From assembly GCA_963691755.1 (NCBI GenBank), contig OY829366.1, positions 3,286,001-3,350,000 of the forward strand: a DNA stretch of 64,000 bases. The letters run 5' to 3'. Of this stretch, positions 52,044 through 60,210 are shown in pieces. The position numbers and the translations under genes are program-made. This DNA comes from Dinoroseobacter sp013215265. Its GTDB lineage: Bacteria > Pseudomonadota > Alphaproteobacteria > Rhodobacterales > Rhodobacteraceae. How positions within the stretch are numbered: the stretch's first letter is position 1; the number at the start of each line of letters is the position of its first letter. Below the pieces are notes generated by a model. It ran no database searches. It saw only the letters and a list, made by a program, of their open reading frames with translations, and was not told where the DNA came from.

Positions 52044-54822
52044 TTTAAAGCTATTTGGAACATCACAAACACCGCCGGACAATCTCATTTGTCCGGCGGT
52101 TGAGCTTTTTAATGCAGCTAAATTTGCAACCGATGCCAGGGCGATCATTGAAAGTTCTGATCGAGGCAATCGGCGCAATGCCTTTGTTGCGCTCCTCAAG
52201 GACGTGCAAAACGCAGGTCGCAAGAAGATTGCAGAGCGGTTCAAAGAACGCCCATTTGAAGCGCGTCCCACAACCCGCAGCTATGCCTATCTGACAGACG
52301 TCATTGTCACCTCTACATTTCGATTTGCCCGCGACATCCTGCAGGAAAGCCCGTCCGACAACTCGGCGGACCGACTAAGCGTCGTTGCCGTTGGTGGCTA
52401 CGGGCGTGGAGAAATGGCACCCTTTTCCGACGTAGATCTACTCTTTCTGACTCCCAGCAAAATCACCAAACGCTCTGAGCAGGTGATCGAAGCCACGCTT
52501 TACATGCTCTGGGATCTTAAGCTGAAAGTTGGTCACGCCAGCCGGACAGAAAAAGAATGTCTGAAGCTCGCACGTGAAGACTACACAATCCGCACCGCCC
52601 TTCTGGAAAAGCGATTTATTGCAGGCACCCCGGAACTTGCTGATGCCTTGCACGACAGGCTGCTGAATGATCTCTTTCGGGGCACTGCGCCCGACTATGT
52701 CGAGGCCAAACTGGTCGAACGCGCCGAAAGGCACTCAAACCAAGGCGGGCAGCGCTACATGCTGGAGCCCAATGTCAAGGAGGGTAAAGGCGGCCTGCGC
52801 GATCTCCAGTCGCTTTTTTGGATCGCGAAGTACGTTCACAATGTCGACGATACTGCCGATCTCGCGAAACTAGGCGTTTTCACAACGCCCGAGTATCGCA
52901 ATTTTGAGCAGGCCGAAGACTTTCTATGGGCCGTACGGTGCCACATGCACCTCGTGGCAGGTCGCGCAACCGAACAGCTGACGTTCGACATGCAGGTCGA
53001 GGTTGCAGAGCGCATGGGTTTTGTCGATCAGGGCGGTCGGCGCGGTGTTGAGCACTTCATGCAAGCCTATTTCCGCCACGCCACCCGCGTTGGTGAGCTG
53101 ACCCGCATCTTCCTGACAGCGCTTGAAGCGGACAACGTCAAGAAAGCCCCCTCGCTGACAGACATGTTTCGTCCCAAACGGCGCAAGAAGCTGAAGCCGG
53201 GCTATGTAGAGCGCCAAGGACGCTTGGACATTGCGTCCCCCGAAACCTTCTTTGACGACCCAGTAAACCTGATGCGCTTGTTTCAGGAAGGACTGCGATC
53301 GCGTCTTCTGCTGCATCCCGATGCAATGCGCGCCGTGACGGCCCATCTTGATATCATCAACGCGGATTTCCGCGCGATGAAAGAGACAAACCAGATCTTT
53401 CTTGATTTGTTGCTGAAACACGGGAACCCAGAGCGCGCCTTGCGGCGTATGAATGAGCTGGGCGTCTTGGGAGCTTTCATCCCTGAATTTCAAAACATCG
53501 TCGCGATGATGCAGTTCAACGTCTACCACCACTACACGGTAGACGAACACACAATCCAATGTGTCTCGACACTTGCACAGATTGAACGGCATGAACTGGT
53601 CGAAGAGCTACCATTGTCGAGTGGTATCCTCGACAATGGCGTGAACCGTCGCGTTCTCTATGTGGCGCTTTTGCTGCACGATATTGGCAAGGGCCGCCCC
53701 GAAGATCATTCTGTGCTAGGCGCCAAAATCGCGCGCCGGATCTGTCACCAATTGGGGTTGAACCAGCGCGAGGAAGAGACCGTTGTCTGGCTGATCCGCT
53801 ATCACCTTTTGATGTCGGACATGGCGCAAAAACGCGACCTGAGCGATCCGCGCACTGTGCGCGACTTTGCCAAGCTTGTGAAAACGCGCGAACGGCTCGA
53901 TTTGCTCTGTGTATTGACGGTTTGCGATATTCGTGGGGTTGGTCCAAACACCTGGAACAACTGGAAAGCTCAGTTGATCCGGGCCCTTTACAGGCTCACC
54001 GCTGAAGCGCTTGAAACAGGGCTAGAGGATCTCAACCGCCAACATCTTGGCGCCGAAGCCAAACGTCTTTTGCGCGACGCGCTCAAAGGCTGGCCAACAA
54101 AAGACCTTCGGGCAGAAACAGCGCGACATTATGAACCCTATTGGCAAGGCTTACCGCTTGACGTGCATGTCCGCTCGGCTGAATTGTTGCGAGACATTGG
54201 AACAGACGATCTGCAGCTTGATCTGAAGCTTGATGTCGACAGAGACGTCACACAGGTTCTTTTCGTTTTGCAGGATCACCCCGGCATCTTCAGCCGCTTG
54301 GCTGGCGCTCTGGCGTTGGCTGGCGCGAACACAGTGGACGCGCGCACCTATACGACAAAAGACGGTTTCGTCATTGCGGTTTTCTGGGTACAAGATCCCG
54401 ATGGGGCGCCGTATTCCGAAGAACGCCATCCGCGTCTCAAGCAGGTGATCGGCAAAGCGCTGAAAGGTGAGGTCGTGCCCACCTCGGCTCTGCAAAGCCG
54501 GGACAAGATGCGCAAGCGCGACAGCCAGTTCCGCTTCCCGACATCCATTAGTTTCGACAACAACGGCTCGGACATTTTCACAATTATCGAAGTCGACACC
54601 CGCGACCGTCCGGGCTTACTTTATGACATCACCCGCACGCTGGCGAATGCCAACATCTACGTCTCCTCGGCGCAGATCGCGACCTACGGCGCGCAAGCGG
54701 TCGATAGCTTCTACGTCAAGGATATGTTCGGTCTGAAGATCACCACGAAGTCCAAGCAAGATGCGCTGGAGAAGAAGATACGCGCTGCGATCGAGCTGGC
54801 AACGGAGAGGGCGCAGGCGTGA
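52024..54822 (+). CDS. glnD: Bifunctional [protein-PII] uridylyltransferase/uridylyl-removing enzyme
   Basis: Nitrogen sensor of 932 residues that uridylylates PII when glutamine is low and removes UMP when it is high. Order: nucleotidyltransferase motif GGYGRGEMAPFSDVDLL (124-140), HD domain with LLHDIGKG, and two C-terminal ACT domains (VLFVLQDHPGIFSRLAGALA and IIEVDTRDRPGLLYDITRTLA). The start is uncertain: TTG at 52024 (or GTG at 52030) lies inside the upstream gene, and no ATG, GTG or TTG follows in frame until GTG 52204. A perfect inverted repeat sits at codons 16-26. Confidence 0.93.
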   Translation: MAVLVSDLKLFGTSQTPPDNLICPAVELFNAAKFATDARAIIESSDRGNRRNAFVALLKDVQNAGRKKIAERFKERPFEARPTTRSYAYLTDVIVTSTFRFARDILQESPSDNSADRLSVVAVGGYGRGEMAPFSDVDLLFLTPSKITKRSEQVIEATLYMLWDLKLKVGHASRTEKECLKLAREDYTIRTALLEKRFIAGTPELADALHDRLLNDLFRGTAPDYVEAKLVERAERHSNQGGQRYMLEPNVKEGKGGLRDLQSLFWIAKYVHNVDDTADLAKLGVFTTPEYRNFEQAEDFLWAVRCHMHLVAGRATEQLTFDMQVEVAERMGFVDQGGRRGVEHFMQAYFRHATRVGELTRIFLTALEADNVKKAPSLTDMFRPKRRKKLKPGYVERQGRLDIASPETFFDDPVNLMRLFQEGLRSRLLLHPDAMRAVTAHLDIINADFRAMKETNQIFLDLLLKHGNPERALRRMNELGVLGAFIPEFQNIVAMMQFNVYHHYTVDEHTIQCVSTLAQIERHELVEELPLSSGILDNGVNRRVLYVALLLHDIGKGRPEDHSVLGAKIARRICHQLGLNQREEETVVWLIRYHLLMSDMAQKRDLSDPRTVRDFAKLVKTRERLDLLCVLTVCDIRGVGPNTWNNWKAQLIRALYRLTAEALETGLEDLNRQHLGAEAKRLLRDALKGWPTKDLRAETARHYEPYWQGLPLDVHVRSAELLRDIGTDDLQLDLKLDVDRDVTQVLFVLQDHPGIFSRLAGALALAGANTVDARTYTTKDGFVIAVFWVQDPDGAPYSEERHPRLKQVIGKALKGEVVPTSALQSRDKMRKRDSQFRFPTSISFDNNGSDIFTIIEVDTRDRPGLLYDITRTLANANIYVSSAQIATYGAQAVDSFYVKDMFGLKITTKSKQDALEKKIRAAIELATERAQA
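52071..52100 (+). repeat. Perfect 12-bp inverted repeat in the 5' part of glnD
   Basis: ACCGCCGGACAA (52071-52082) and its exact complement (52089-52100) flank a TCTCAT loop, followed by TTGAGCTTTTTAA. It begins 28 bp after the stop of the LpoA-like gene. It resembles a rho-independent terminator for that gene with a slightly displaced T-run, yet in the glnD frame it encodes PPDNLICPAV. It may be a terminator, an attenuator of glnD, or both. Confidence 0.75.
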
Positions 54823-56366
54823 CACCCCGGCCCATCCGTCTGTTGACGGGGTTTTTCACCGTCGGCGTCTGGACCATGGCGAGCCGCATTCTGGGTTTTG
54901 TGCGCGACATCCTAATAGCGGCCTTCCTGGGGGCAGGCCCTGTGGCCGAGGCGTTCCTGATTGCGTTTAGCCTGCCCAATATGTTCCGTCGTTTCTTTGC
55001 CGAGGGCGCCTTCAACATGGCTTTCGTGCCGATGTTCTCCAAGAAGGTCGAAGGCGAGGAAGACGCGCATGGGTTTGCCAATGATGCATTTGCGGGGCTG
55101 GCCGCACTTCTGATTGTCTTCACCCTGATCGCAATGGCGCTGATGCCTTGGTTGGTTCTGGCCATGGCGAGCGGCTTCCGCGGAGATGAACGTTTTGATC
55201 TTGCAGTGCTTTATGGTCGAATCGCATTTCCCTACATTCTATTCATCTCTCTGGCGGCGCTGCTCTCGGGTGTGCTGAACACGCTTGGACGTTTTGCGGC
55301 AGCCGCTGCCGCGCCGGTGCTGCTCAACGTTCTATTCGTAAGTGCAATGGTTTTGGCAGATCTCAGCGGATGGCCCATCGGCGATGCTCTCGTCTGGACC
55401 GTTCCTTTCGCGGGAATTGCACAGTTTGCTTTGGTCTGGGTTGCAGCCGATCGCGCGGGCTATCGGTTGATCCCGCGCCTTCCGCGGCTCTCTCCAGATC
55501 TCAGGCGGCTTGCACTGATCGCGGCACCCGCCATACTTGCGGGCGGTGTTGTGCAGGTAAATTTGCTGGTGGGCCGACAAGTTGCCAGTTTCTTTGACGG
55601 TGCAGTGGCCTGGCTTGCCTATGCCGACCGACTTTATCAACTTCCCCTTGGCGTTGTTGGCATTGCCATTGGCGTCGTGCTGTTGCCCGACTTATCCAGA
55701 AAATTACGCGCTGATGATGTTGCCGGAAGTCGAGATGCATTCTCACGCGCTGGCGAAATCTGCCTTGCGCTGACGATCCCAGCGGCTGTTGCGCTTGTCG
55801 TGATCCCAATTCCACTGATTTCAGTACTGTTCGGACGCGGTGCATTTGGCCCTGACGATGTCGCCGCGACCGCGCTTGCGGTGGCCGTTTATGGCGCGGG
55901 TCTACCAGCTTTTGTTCTGCAGAAAGTGCTACAACCCCTCTACTTCGCACGCGAAGACACAAAGACACCTTTGAGGTTTGCACTTGTCGCCATGGTCCTC
56001 AATGCTGTCTTTGCAATCGGTCTTGCCCCCATCATCGGATACATTGCAGCGGCGCTCGGGACGACTTTTGCAGGCTGGGCTATGGCTTGGCTTTTGTGGC
56101 GAGGAGCGCGATCCATGGGCGAAGCGGCAAAGCCAGACGCACGGTTCAAGTCTCGTGTCTGGCGCATTATTGGCGCATCAATAGTGATGGGCTTTTTCCT
56201 CGCTGGTGGCGAATTGTTCCTAAGCCATGGTTTGGGACAACACGGGGTTCGCTACATCGCACTCGCCGCTCTGGTCGCGATCGGAATTGGAAGCTACGCG
56301 GTCGCAGGCCAGCTATTTGGCGCGTTCAAACTGCGTGAGTTCCGTTCGGCATTACGCGGTCGCTAA
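54819..56366 (+). CDS. murJ: Lipid II flippase MurJ
   Basis: Inner-membrane protein of 515 residues with about 14 helices, MOP superfamily, moving lipid II to the periplasmic face for peptidoglycan assembly. RLLTGFFTVGVWTMASRILGFVRDILIAAFLGAGPVAEAFLIAF and MFRRFFAEGAFNMAFVPMFS are its defining N-terminal motifs, and KVLQPLYFAREDTKTPL lies in the later half. The GTG start overlaps the glnD stop by 4 nt. Its stop shares a CTAA with the convergent rhomboid-like gene. Confidence 0.95.
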   Translation: MTPRPIRLLTGFFTVGVWTMASRILGFVRDILIAAFLGAGPVAEAFLIAFSLPNMFRRFFAEGAFNMAFVPMFSKKVEGEEDAHGFANDAFAGLAALLIVFTLIAMALMPWLVLAMASGFRGDERFDLAVLYGRIAFPYILFISLAALLSGVLNTLGRFAAAAAAPVLLNVLFVSAMVLADLSGWPIGDALVWTVPFAGIAQFALVWVAADRAGYRLIPRLPRLSPDLRRLALIAAPAILAGGVVQVNLLVGRQVASFFDGAVAWLAYADRLYQLPLGVVGIAIGVVLLPDLSRKLRADDVAGSRDAFSRAGEICLALTIPAAVALVVIPIPLISVLFGRGAFGPDDVAATALAVAVYGAGLPAFVLQKVLQPLYFAREDTKTPLRFALVAMVLNAVFAIGLAPIIGYIAAALGTTFAGWAMAWLLWRGARSMGEAAKPDARFKSRVWRIIGASIVMGFFLAGGELFLSHGLGQHGVRYIALAALVAIGIGSYAVAGQLFGAFKLREFRSALRGR

Positions 56367-57067
56367 CGATGCCTTAGCCTATCGCGAAGGCGCTGCCAGC
56401 CGCCTGGGACCATCACGAAGCTCAGCAAAAAGCCAACGACAAATCCTGAAAGATCGGCAACCCAGTCGGCAGGCCCACCAAATAGCGCGGCCCAAAGCAG
56501 TTGCAGCCCCAGGAAAACACCGATCAGAACAAAGGCGCGGGCCTGGTTTTCACCGGCTGCGGCCAGATTGACCCATAAGACAAATGTATAGGCCCCTATT
56601 AGGCCATAGACCCCGGGATACCCCCCGACCAGAGGCGCCTCTGCATCAAGTAGAACACCATAGGCGACAGCGCCGAGTATCGCCGACACGAAGAACGTCA
56701 CAAGCATCTTGAGGCTTCCGAACGCCTCACTGACCAGCTTGCCTAGTGCGAGCACGAATACGATCACAAAAAGCGCATGCGTAAAGCTGACATGTATCAG
56801 CGAATAACTGACAAATCGCACAAGCTGTTCTGCCGGGTAGACCCCCAGGAGCAGCATCTGATCGAAAACCTGATCGAAGAACGCGTAGTCGCGCACCGCA
56901 TTCAGACGCCAGCCAATTGCGTCCGGACCACCGATGTATCCTTGGCTCGCCAGCGTGAACAGCGCCTCTATACCCAGTATTACCGCCGCCAACGCAATCA
57001 CTGGCTTTGGTAAGGGATTGAAAGGAGGCTCGACAATGTCGTCGCGCTCTGGATCGTGATCAGACAT
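56363..57067 (-). CDS. Rhomboid-family membrane protein, apparently catalytically inactive
   Basis: Membrane protein of 234 residues with about six helices after a cytoplasmic, proline-rich N-terminus. The TM2 histidine motif SYSLIHVSFTHALF is kept. The nucleophile motif GxSG instead reads GYPG (Pro151 in place of Ser), and the catalytic-His helix reads ADLSGFVVG (Asp205 in place of His). This is the pattern of a pseudoprotease that may bind transmembrane substrates without cutting. The start at 57067 is preferred to an in-frame start at 57082. It lies divergent to trpS. Confidence 0.8.
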   Translation of the reverse strand: MSDHDPERDDIVEPPFNPLPKPVIALAAVILGIEALFTLASQGYIGGPDAIGWRLNAVRDYAFFDQVFDQMLLLGVYPAEQLVRFVSYSLIHVSFTHALFVIVFVLALGKLVSEAFGSLKMLVTFFVSAILGAVAYGVLLDAEAPLVGGYPGVYGLIGAYTFVLWVNLAAAGENQARAFVLIGVFLGLQLLWAALFGGPADWVADLSGFVVGFLLSFVMVPGGWQRLRDRLRHR

Positions 57068-57147
57068 TGGTGAAGCCTTCACATTGACGGGGTCTCACCG
57101 CATGGGTAAGCCCTGCGCACCCTTAGGTCCAGACGGAGACGTGGCCC

Positions 57148-58167
57148 ATGAGCGCCCCTTCTTTCACCCCACGCGTTTTTTCAGGCATCCAGCCTTCAGG
57201 CGGACTGACGCTTGGCAACTATCTAGGTGCACTGAAGCGCTTTGTGGATATGCAAGATCAAGGGACACATGAAACCGTCTACTGCATGGTCGACCTGCAT
57301 GCGATTACCACCTGGCAAGACCCGGAAGACCTGCGCCGAAACACACGCGAACTTTGTGCTGGGTTTATCGCATCAGGCATCGACCCCGAGCGCTCGATCC
57401 TCTTCAATCAGTCGCAAGTGCCTGAGCATGCGCAACTGGGTTGGATCTTCAATTGCGTCGCCCGCATGGGCTGGATGGGGCGCATGACCCAATGGAAAGA
57501 CAAGGCGGGCAAGAATGCTGAAAACGCCTCGCTGGGACTGTTTGGGTACCCTGCACTGATGGCTGCAGATATCCTCATCTATCATGCAACCCACGTGCCT
57601 GTGGGCGAAGATCAAAAACAGCATCTTGAACTGACACGCGACATCGCAGCGAAGTTCAATCATGATTACAAAACTGATTTTTTCCCAATCACCGAACCCG
57701 TAATCGAAGGTGCCGCAACCCGCGTGATGAGTTTGCGCGATGGGTCCAAGAAGATGTCGAAGTCAGATCCGTCTGACGCAAGCCGTATCAACATGACTGA
57801 TGACGCAGACGCGATCGCAAAAAAGATCCGCAAGGCAAAGACTGACCCGGAGCCCCTGCCAGACAGCGTAGAAGGCCTCGGCGATCGACCCGAAGCACGC
57901 AATCTTGTCAATATCTACGCAGCGCTCACGGACCAAACCGTAGAGCAGGTGATGACAGAAGTGGCGGGCCAACAGTTTGGCCAATTCAAACCGCGCCTTG
58001 CCGAAGTTGCGGTAGCTAAACTCGCTCCGATCGGCAGCGAAATGGCACGGCTAATGAACGATCCAGCCGAGATTGATCGCATTTTAGCACGCGGTTCAGA
58101 ACGCGCTCGAGAGATTACAGCGCCAATCCTTGCCAGAACCTACGAAATCGTTGGGATGGTTAAGTAA
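57148..58167 (+). CDS. trpS: Tryptophanyl-tRNA synthetase
   Basis: Class I synthetase of 339 residues. The ATP-binding motif is in QPSGGLTLGNYLGAL (TLGN in place of HIGH, normal for TrpRS), the adenylate-binding segment in MADILIYHATHVPVGEDQKQHLELTRDIA, and the signature KMSKS in GSKKMSKSDPSD near residue 200. Length is typical. A 540-bp AT-rich gap follows before the aminotransferase gene. Confidence 0.96.
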   Translation: MSAPSFTPRVFSGIQPSGGLTLGNYLGALKRFVDMQDQGTHETVYCMVDLHAITTWQDPEDLRRNTRELCAGFIASGIDPERSILFNQSQVPEHAQLGWIFNCVARMGWMGRMTQWKDKAGKNAENASLGLFGYPALMAADILIYHATHVPVGEDQKQHLELTRDIAAKFNHDYKTDFFPITEPVIEGAATRVMSLRDGSKKMSKSDPSDASRINMTDDADAIAKKIRKAKTDPEPLPDSVEGLGDRPEARNLVNIYAALTDQTVEQVMTEVAGQQFGQFKPRLAEVAVAKLAPIGSEMARLMNDPAEIDRILARGSERAREITAPILARTYEIVGMVK

Positions 58168-58214
58168 GTGCCGCACAAGCCATTGGTAAAATAGTATTAA
58201 TAGGGAAATTCCCC

Positions 58215-58246
58215 GTCTTATTGTTTCGCACGTATAATAATAAGAC
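58215..58246. repeat. Inverted repeat in AT-rich intergenic DNA after trpS
   Basis: GTCTTATT (58215-58222) and AATAAGAC (58239-58246) form an 8-bp stem around a 16-nt loop, 48 bp after the trpS stop. No T-run follows directly. It could be a weak trpS terminator or a leader structure of downstream RNA. A GGGAAATTCCC palindrome lies just before it. Confidence 0.45.
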
Positions 58247-58327
58247 AGGCACACTGACTTATTTTTGCAGAAAGAAGTTCAAGAACACGTTTTTCGCGCG
58301 CTGGATCGCTCGACAGGCGTGTAAGCC

Positions 58328-58336
58328 TGTGGATAA
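58328..58336 (-). promoter_or_regulatory. Perfect DnaA-box-like 9-mer
   Basis: TGTGGATAA on the plus strand is the exact complement of the consensus DnaA box TTATCCACA. It overlaps the right arm of a small hairpin (ACAGGC/GCCTGT, 58313-58330) and lies 35 bp before an AT-rich run of TTAATTAA repeats. Only one such box is visible, so it is not an origin; it may be a regulatory site or chance. Confidence 0.35.
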
Positions 58337-58512
58337 GCTTGCGTATTGAACAAACTCGAATGCTCGTTAATTAATTGTTTTAATTAAACTTTCTGTCCAA
58401 GAAATTTATGTCAAGCTTAGAATTTCCTGAAGTTTGCTGGACGAACATGCCTTCTGCGCTTATATTCGAGACACTCAAGAAACTGCAAATCATTACGCAA
58501 TGGAGGCCTCCG

Positions 58513-58665
58513 ATGACCTACCAAAATAAAACCGTGTCTCTGGATGACACCACCCCAAGACCACAGACCCAGCAGCAACAAAGCGAGATTTCTTCCTCTC
58601 GCTCCTCTAAACCAAGTTCACCAATGAGCTATCAGCTTGGTTTCACGTCTGGACCTGCCGGATAA
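58513..58665 (+). CDS. Small ORF of unknown function (50 aa), leader-peptide candidate
   Basis: The ORF starts at an ATG six bases after GGAGG and ends 42 bp before the aminotransferase ATG. The product is hydrophilic and low in complexity: a Gln run (QTQQQQSE), a Ser-rich stretch (SSSRSSKPSSP) and the end YQLGFTSGPAG. There are few branched-chain residues, so a classical attenuator peptide is unlikely. I do not recognise it. The good ribosome-binding site and the position before an RBS-masking hairpin support translation; the amino-acid bias argues for caution. Confidence 0.45.
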   Translation: MTYQNKTVSLDDTTPRPQTQQQQSEISSSRSSKPSSPMSYQLGFTSGPAG

Positions 58666-58672
58666 TTCTGCG

Positions 58673-58710
58673 CATGGTCGCCCTCGCGAGACTTGCGAAG
58701 GGCGACCATG
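58673..58710 (+). promoter_or_regulatory. Hairpin enclosing RBS and start codon of the aminotransferase gene
   Basis: CATGGTCGCCC (58673-58683) pairs perfectly with GGGCGACCATG (58700-58710); the stem continues with T-A and CGC/GCG, with one bulged A, around a GAGACTT loop. The right arm contains the AAGGG ribosome-binding site and the ATG at 58708-58710. When folded, translation of the aminotransferase should be blocked, so opening by a ribosome, factor or temperature could regulate it. Confidence 0.65.
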
Positions 58711-59568
58711 GTAGTCGGAACAAACATCAAAACTTATTTCGAAGGCGCTTGGCGCAATGGTGATCTGCCTGTGATGCGGGCGGCAGATCATGGATCATGG
58801 CTCGGCACGACAGTGTTTGACGGCGCACGATATTTCGAAGGTATCGCCCCCGACTTGGGCGCACATTGCGAGCGGGTAAACAACTCTGCCAGAGCTCTTG
58901 GACTGAACCCTACCGTTTCAACGGACGATATGGTGTCTATAATCTGGGACGGTCTGAAGGCCTGCCCCAAAGAAAAACCAGTTTATATTCGGCCAATGTA
59001 CTGGGGCATAGATGCGGGCTTCTCGATTGTACCCTCAACAGAAGCAACAGGGTTTTGCGTCTGCCTCGAAGAGATTCCGATGGCCCCGCAAACAGCAGCC
59101 ACACGTCTTACCACCACGCAGTTTCGCAGACCGGTTCTGGAAAGCTCGGTGGTAAACGCAAAGGCAGGATGTCTTTATCCCAACAATTTGCGGATGCTGC
59201 GCGAGGTTAAATCAAAGGGGTTCGACAATGCCCTTGTCACCGACGCCATGGGCAACGTCGCAGAAACGGCAACCGCAAATATCTTTATGGTCAAGGATGG
59301 TGAGGTTTTCACGCCCGTTCCAAACGGCACTTTCCTAGCAGGGATTACCCGGGAGCGTCATATAAAAAATCTTCGGGCCGATGGTGTGACGGTACACGAA
59401 TCTGTTTTGACCTACGCGGATTTTCATAATGCCGATGAGGTCTTCATGTCCGGCAACATGATGAAGGTGACCCCTGTGACCGCATTCGATGCAACACAAT
59501 ATCAAATGGGCCCTGTGACGCGCCGTGTGCGGGACATGTACTGGGACTGGGCACATAGCACTGCCTGA
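58708..59568 (+). CDS. ilvE: Branched-chain-type aminotransferase (class IV PLP)
   Basis: Fold-type IV aminotransferase of 286 residues. The PLP lysine is Lys152 in VVNAKAGCLYPNN, with YFEGIAPDLGAHCERVNNSARALGL, YIRPMYWG, the glutamate in MGNVAETATANIF and NGTFLAGITRERHIK as family landmarks. It most likely interconverts branched-chain 2-oxo acids and amino acids; D-amino-acid or other class IV activities cannot be excluded. The start at 58708 is preceded by AAGGG inside a strong hairpin; an in-frame TTG at 58693 is in the hairpin's loop region. Confidence 0.82.
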   Translation: MVVGTNIKTYFEGAWRNGDLPVMRAADHGSWLGTTVFDGARYFEGIAPDLGAHCERVNNSARALGLNPTVSTDDMVSIIWDGLKACPKEKPVYIRPMYWGIDAGFSIVPSTEATGFCVCLEEIPMAPQTAATRLTTTQFRRPVLESSVVNAKAGCLYPNNLRMLREVKSKGFDNALVTDAMGNVAETATANIFMVKDGEVFTPVPNGTFLAGITRERHIKNLRADGVTVHESVLTYADFHNADEVFMSGNMMKVTPVTAFDATQYQMGPVTRRVRDMYWDWAHSTA

Positions 59569-59660
59569 CACTGAACATTAAGACATATCTAGAGTTCATC
59601 ACTTTGAAATTGCGCCACTGACGGGCTCACGCCATCATCCCTCAGAGGGAGAAGGACATC

Positions 59661-60116
59661 ATGCGAAAGTTTTTGGTTGTGCTGGATGACAGCAAAGAAT
59701 GTCTGAACGCCATGCGTTTTGCAGCAATGCGCGCCGCACATACGGGCGGTGGCGTTGTGATCTTGTCTGTTATCCCGCCAGATGAATTCAACCATTGGAT
59801 TGGGGTGAGCGACATCATGCGGGCCGAAGCCCGCGAACGGATTGAAGCGCATTACGAGGTATTTGCCAAATGGATGCGCGACAAGCAGGGCGTTGATCCT
59901 GAGCTGGTGATCCGCGAAGGCGAACCGGTTGATGAGATCCTGAAGCAGGTGCGCGAGGATACCGATGTTGGCGTGCTGGTGCTGGGGGCGTCTATAGAAG
60001 GCAAGGGTCCCGGTCCGTTGGTGACGCAGTTGACCAAGAACGCAGGCCTGCTTCCAATGCCATTCACGATCGTACCGGGGGATCTGAGCAAGGATCGTTT
60101 GGAAGCAATTACCTGA
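59661..60116 (+). CDS. Universal stress protein (UspA family)
   Basis: Protein of 151 residues with a single Usp domain. The N-terminal KFLVVLDDSKECLNAMRFAAMRAAHTGG is the canonical first strand-helix, and the C-terminal VLVLGASIEGKGPGPLVTQLTKNAGLLPMPFTIVP carries a G-x2-G-like nucleotide-binding loop. It probably helps survival under stress; the target is unknown. AGAAGG precedes the ATG. It is monocistronic between the aminotransferase and nfuA. Confidence 0.88.
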   Translation: MRKFLVVLDDSKECLNAMRFAAMRAAHTGGGVVILSVIPPDEFNHWIGVSDIMRAEARERIEAHYEVFAKWMRDKQGVDPELVIREGEPVDEILKQVREDTDVGVLVLGASIEGKGPGPLVTQLTKNAGLLPMPFTIVPGDLSKDRLEAIT

Positions 60117-60210
60117 CTGGACCAGTCGGAAATTTTTTTGGAACCATTCTAAATCCATTGACGACAACGGGTCGCATGAGCATATATATCGCTCAACCGG
60201 AGGGCTGCCA

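Noticed and set aside
58168..58512. Possible replication origin because of a DnaA box in AT-rich DNA
   Set aside because: Only one DnaA box is visible, no dnaA, hemE, parAB, gidA or repABC genes are near, and the typical cluster of boxes is missing.
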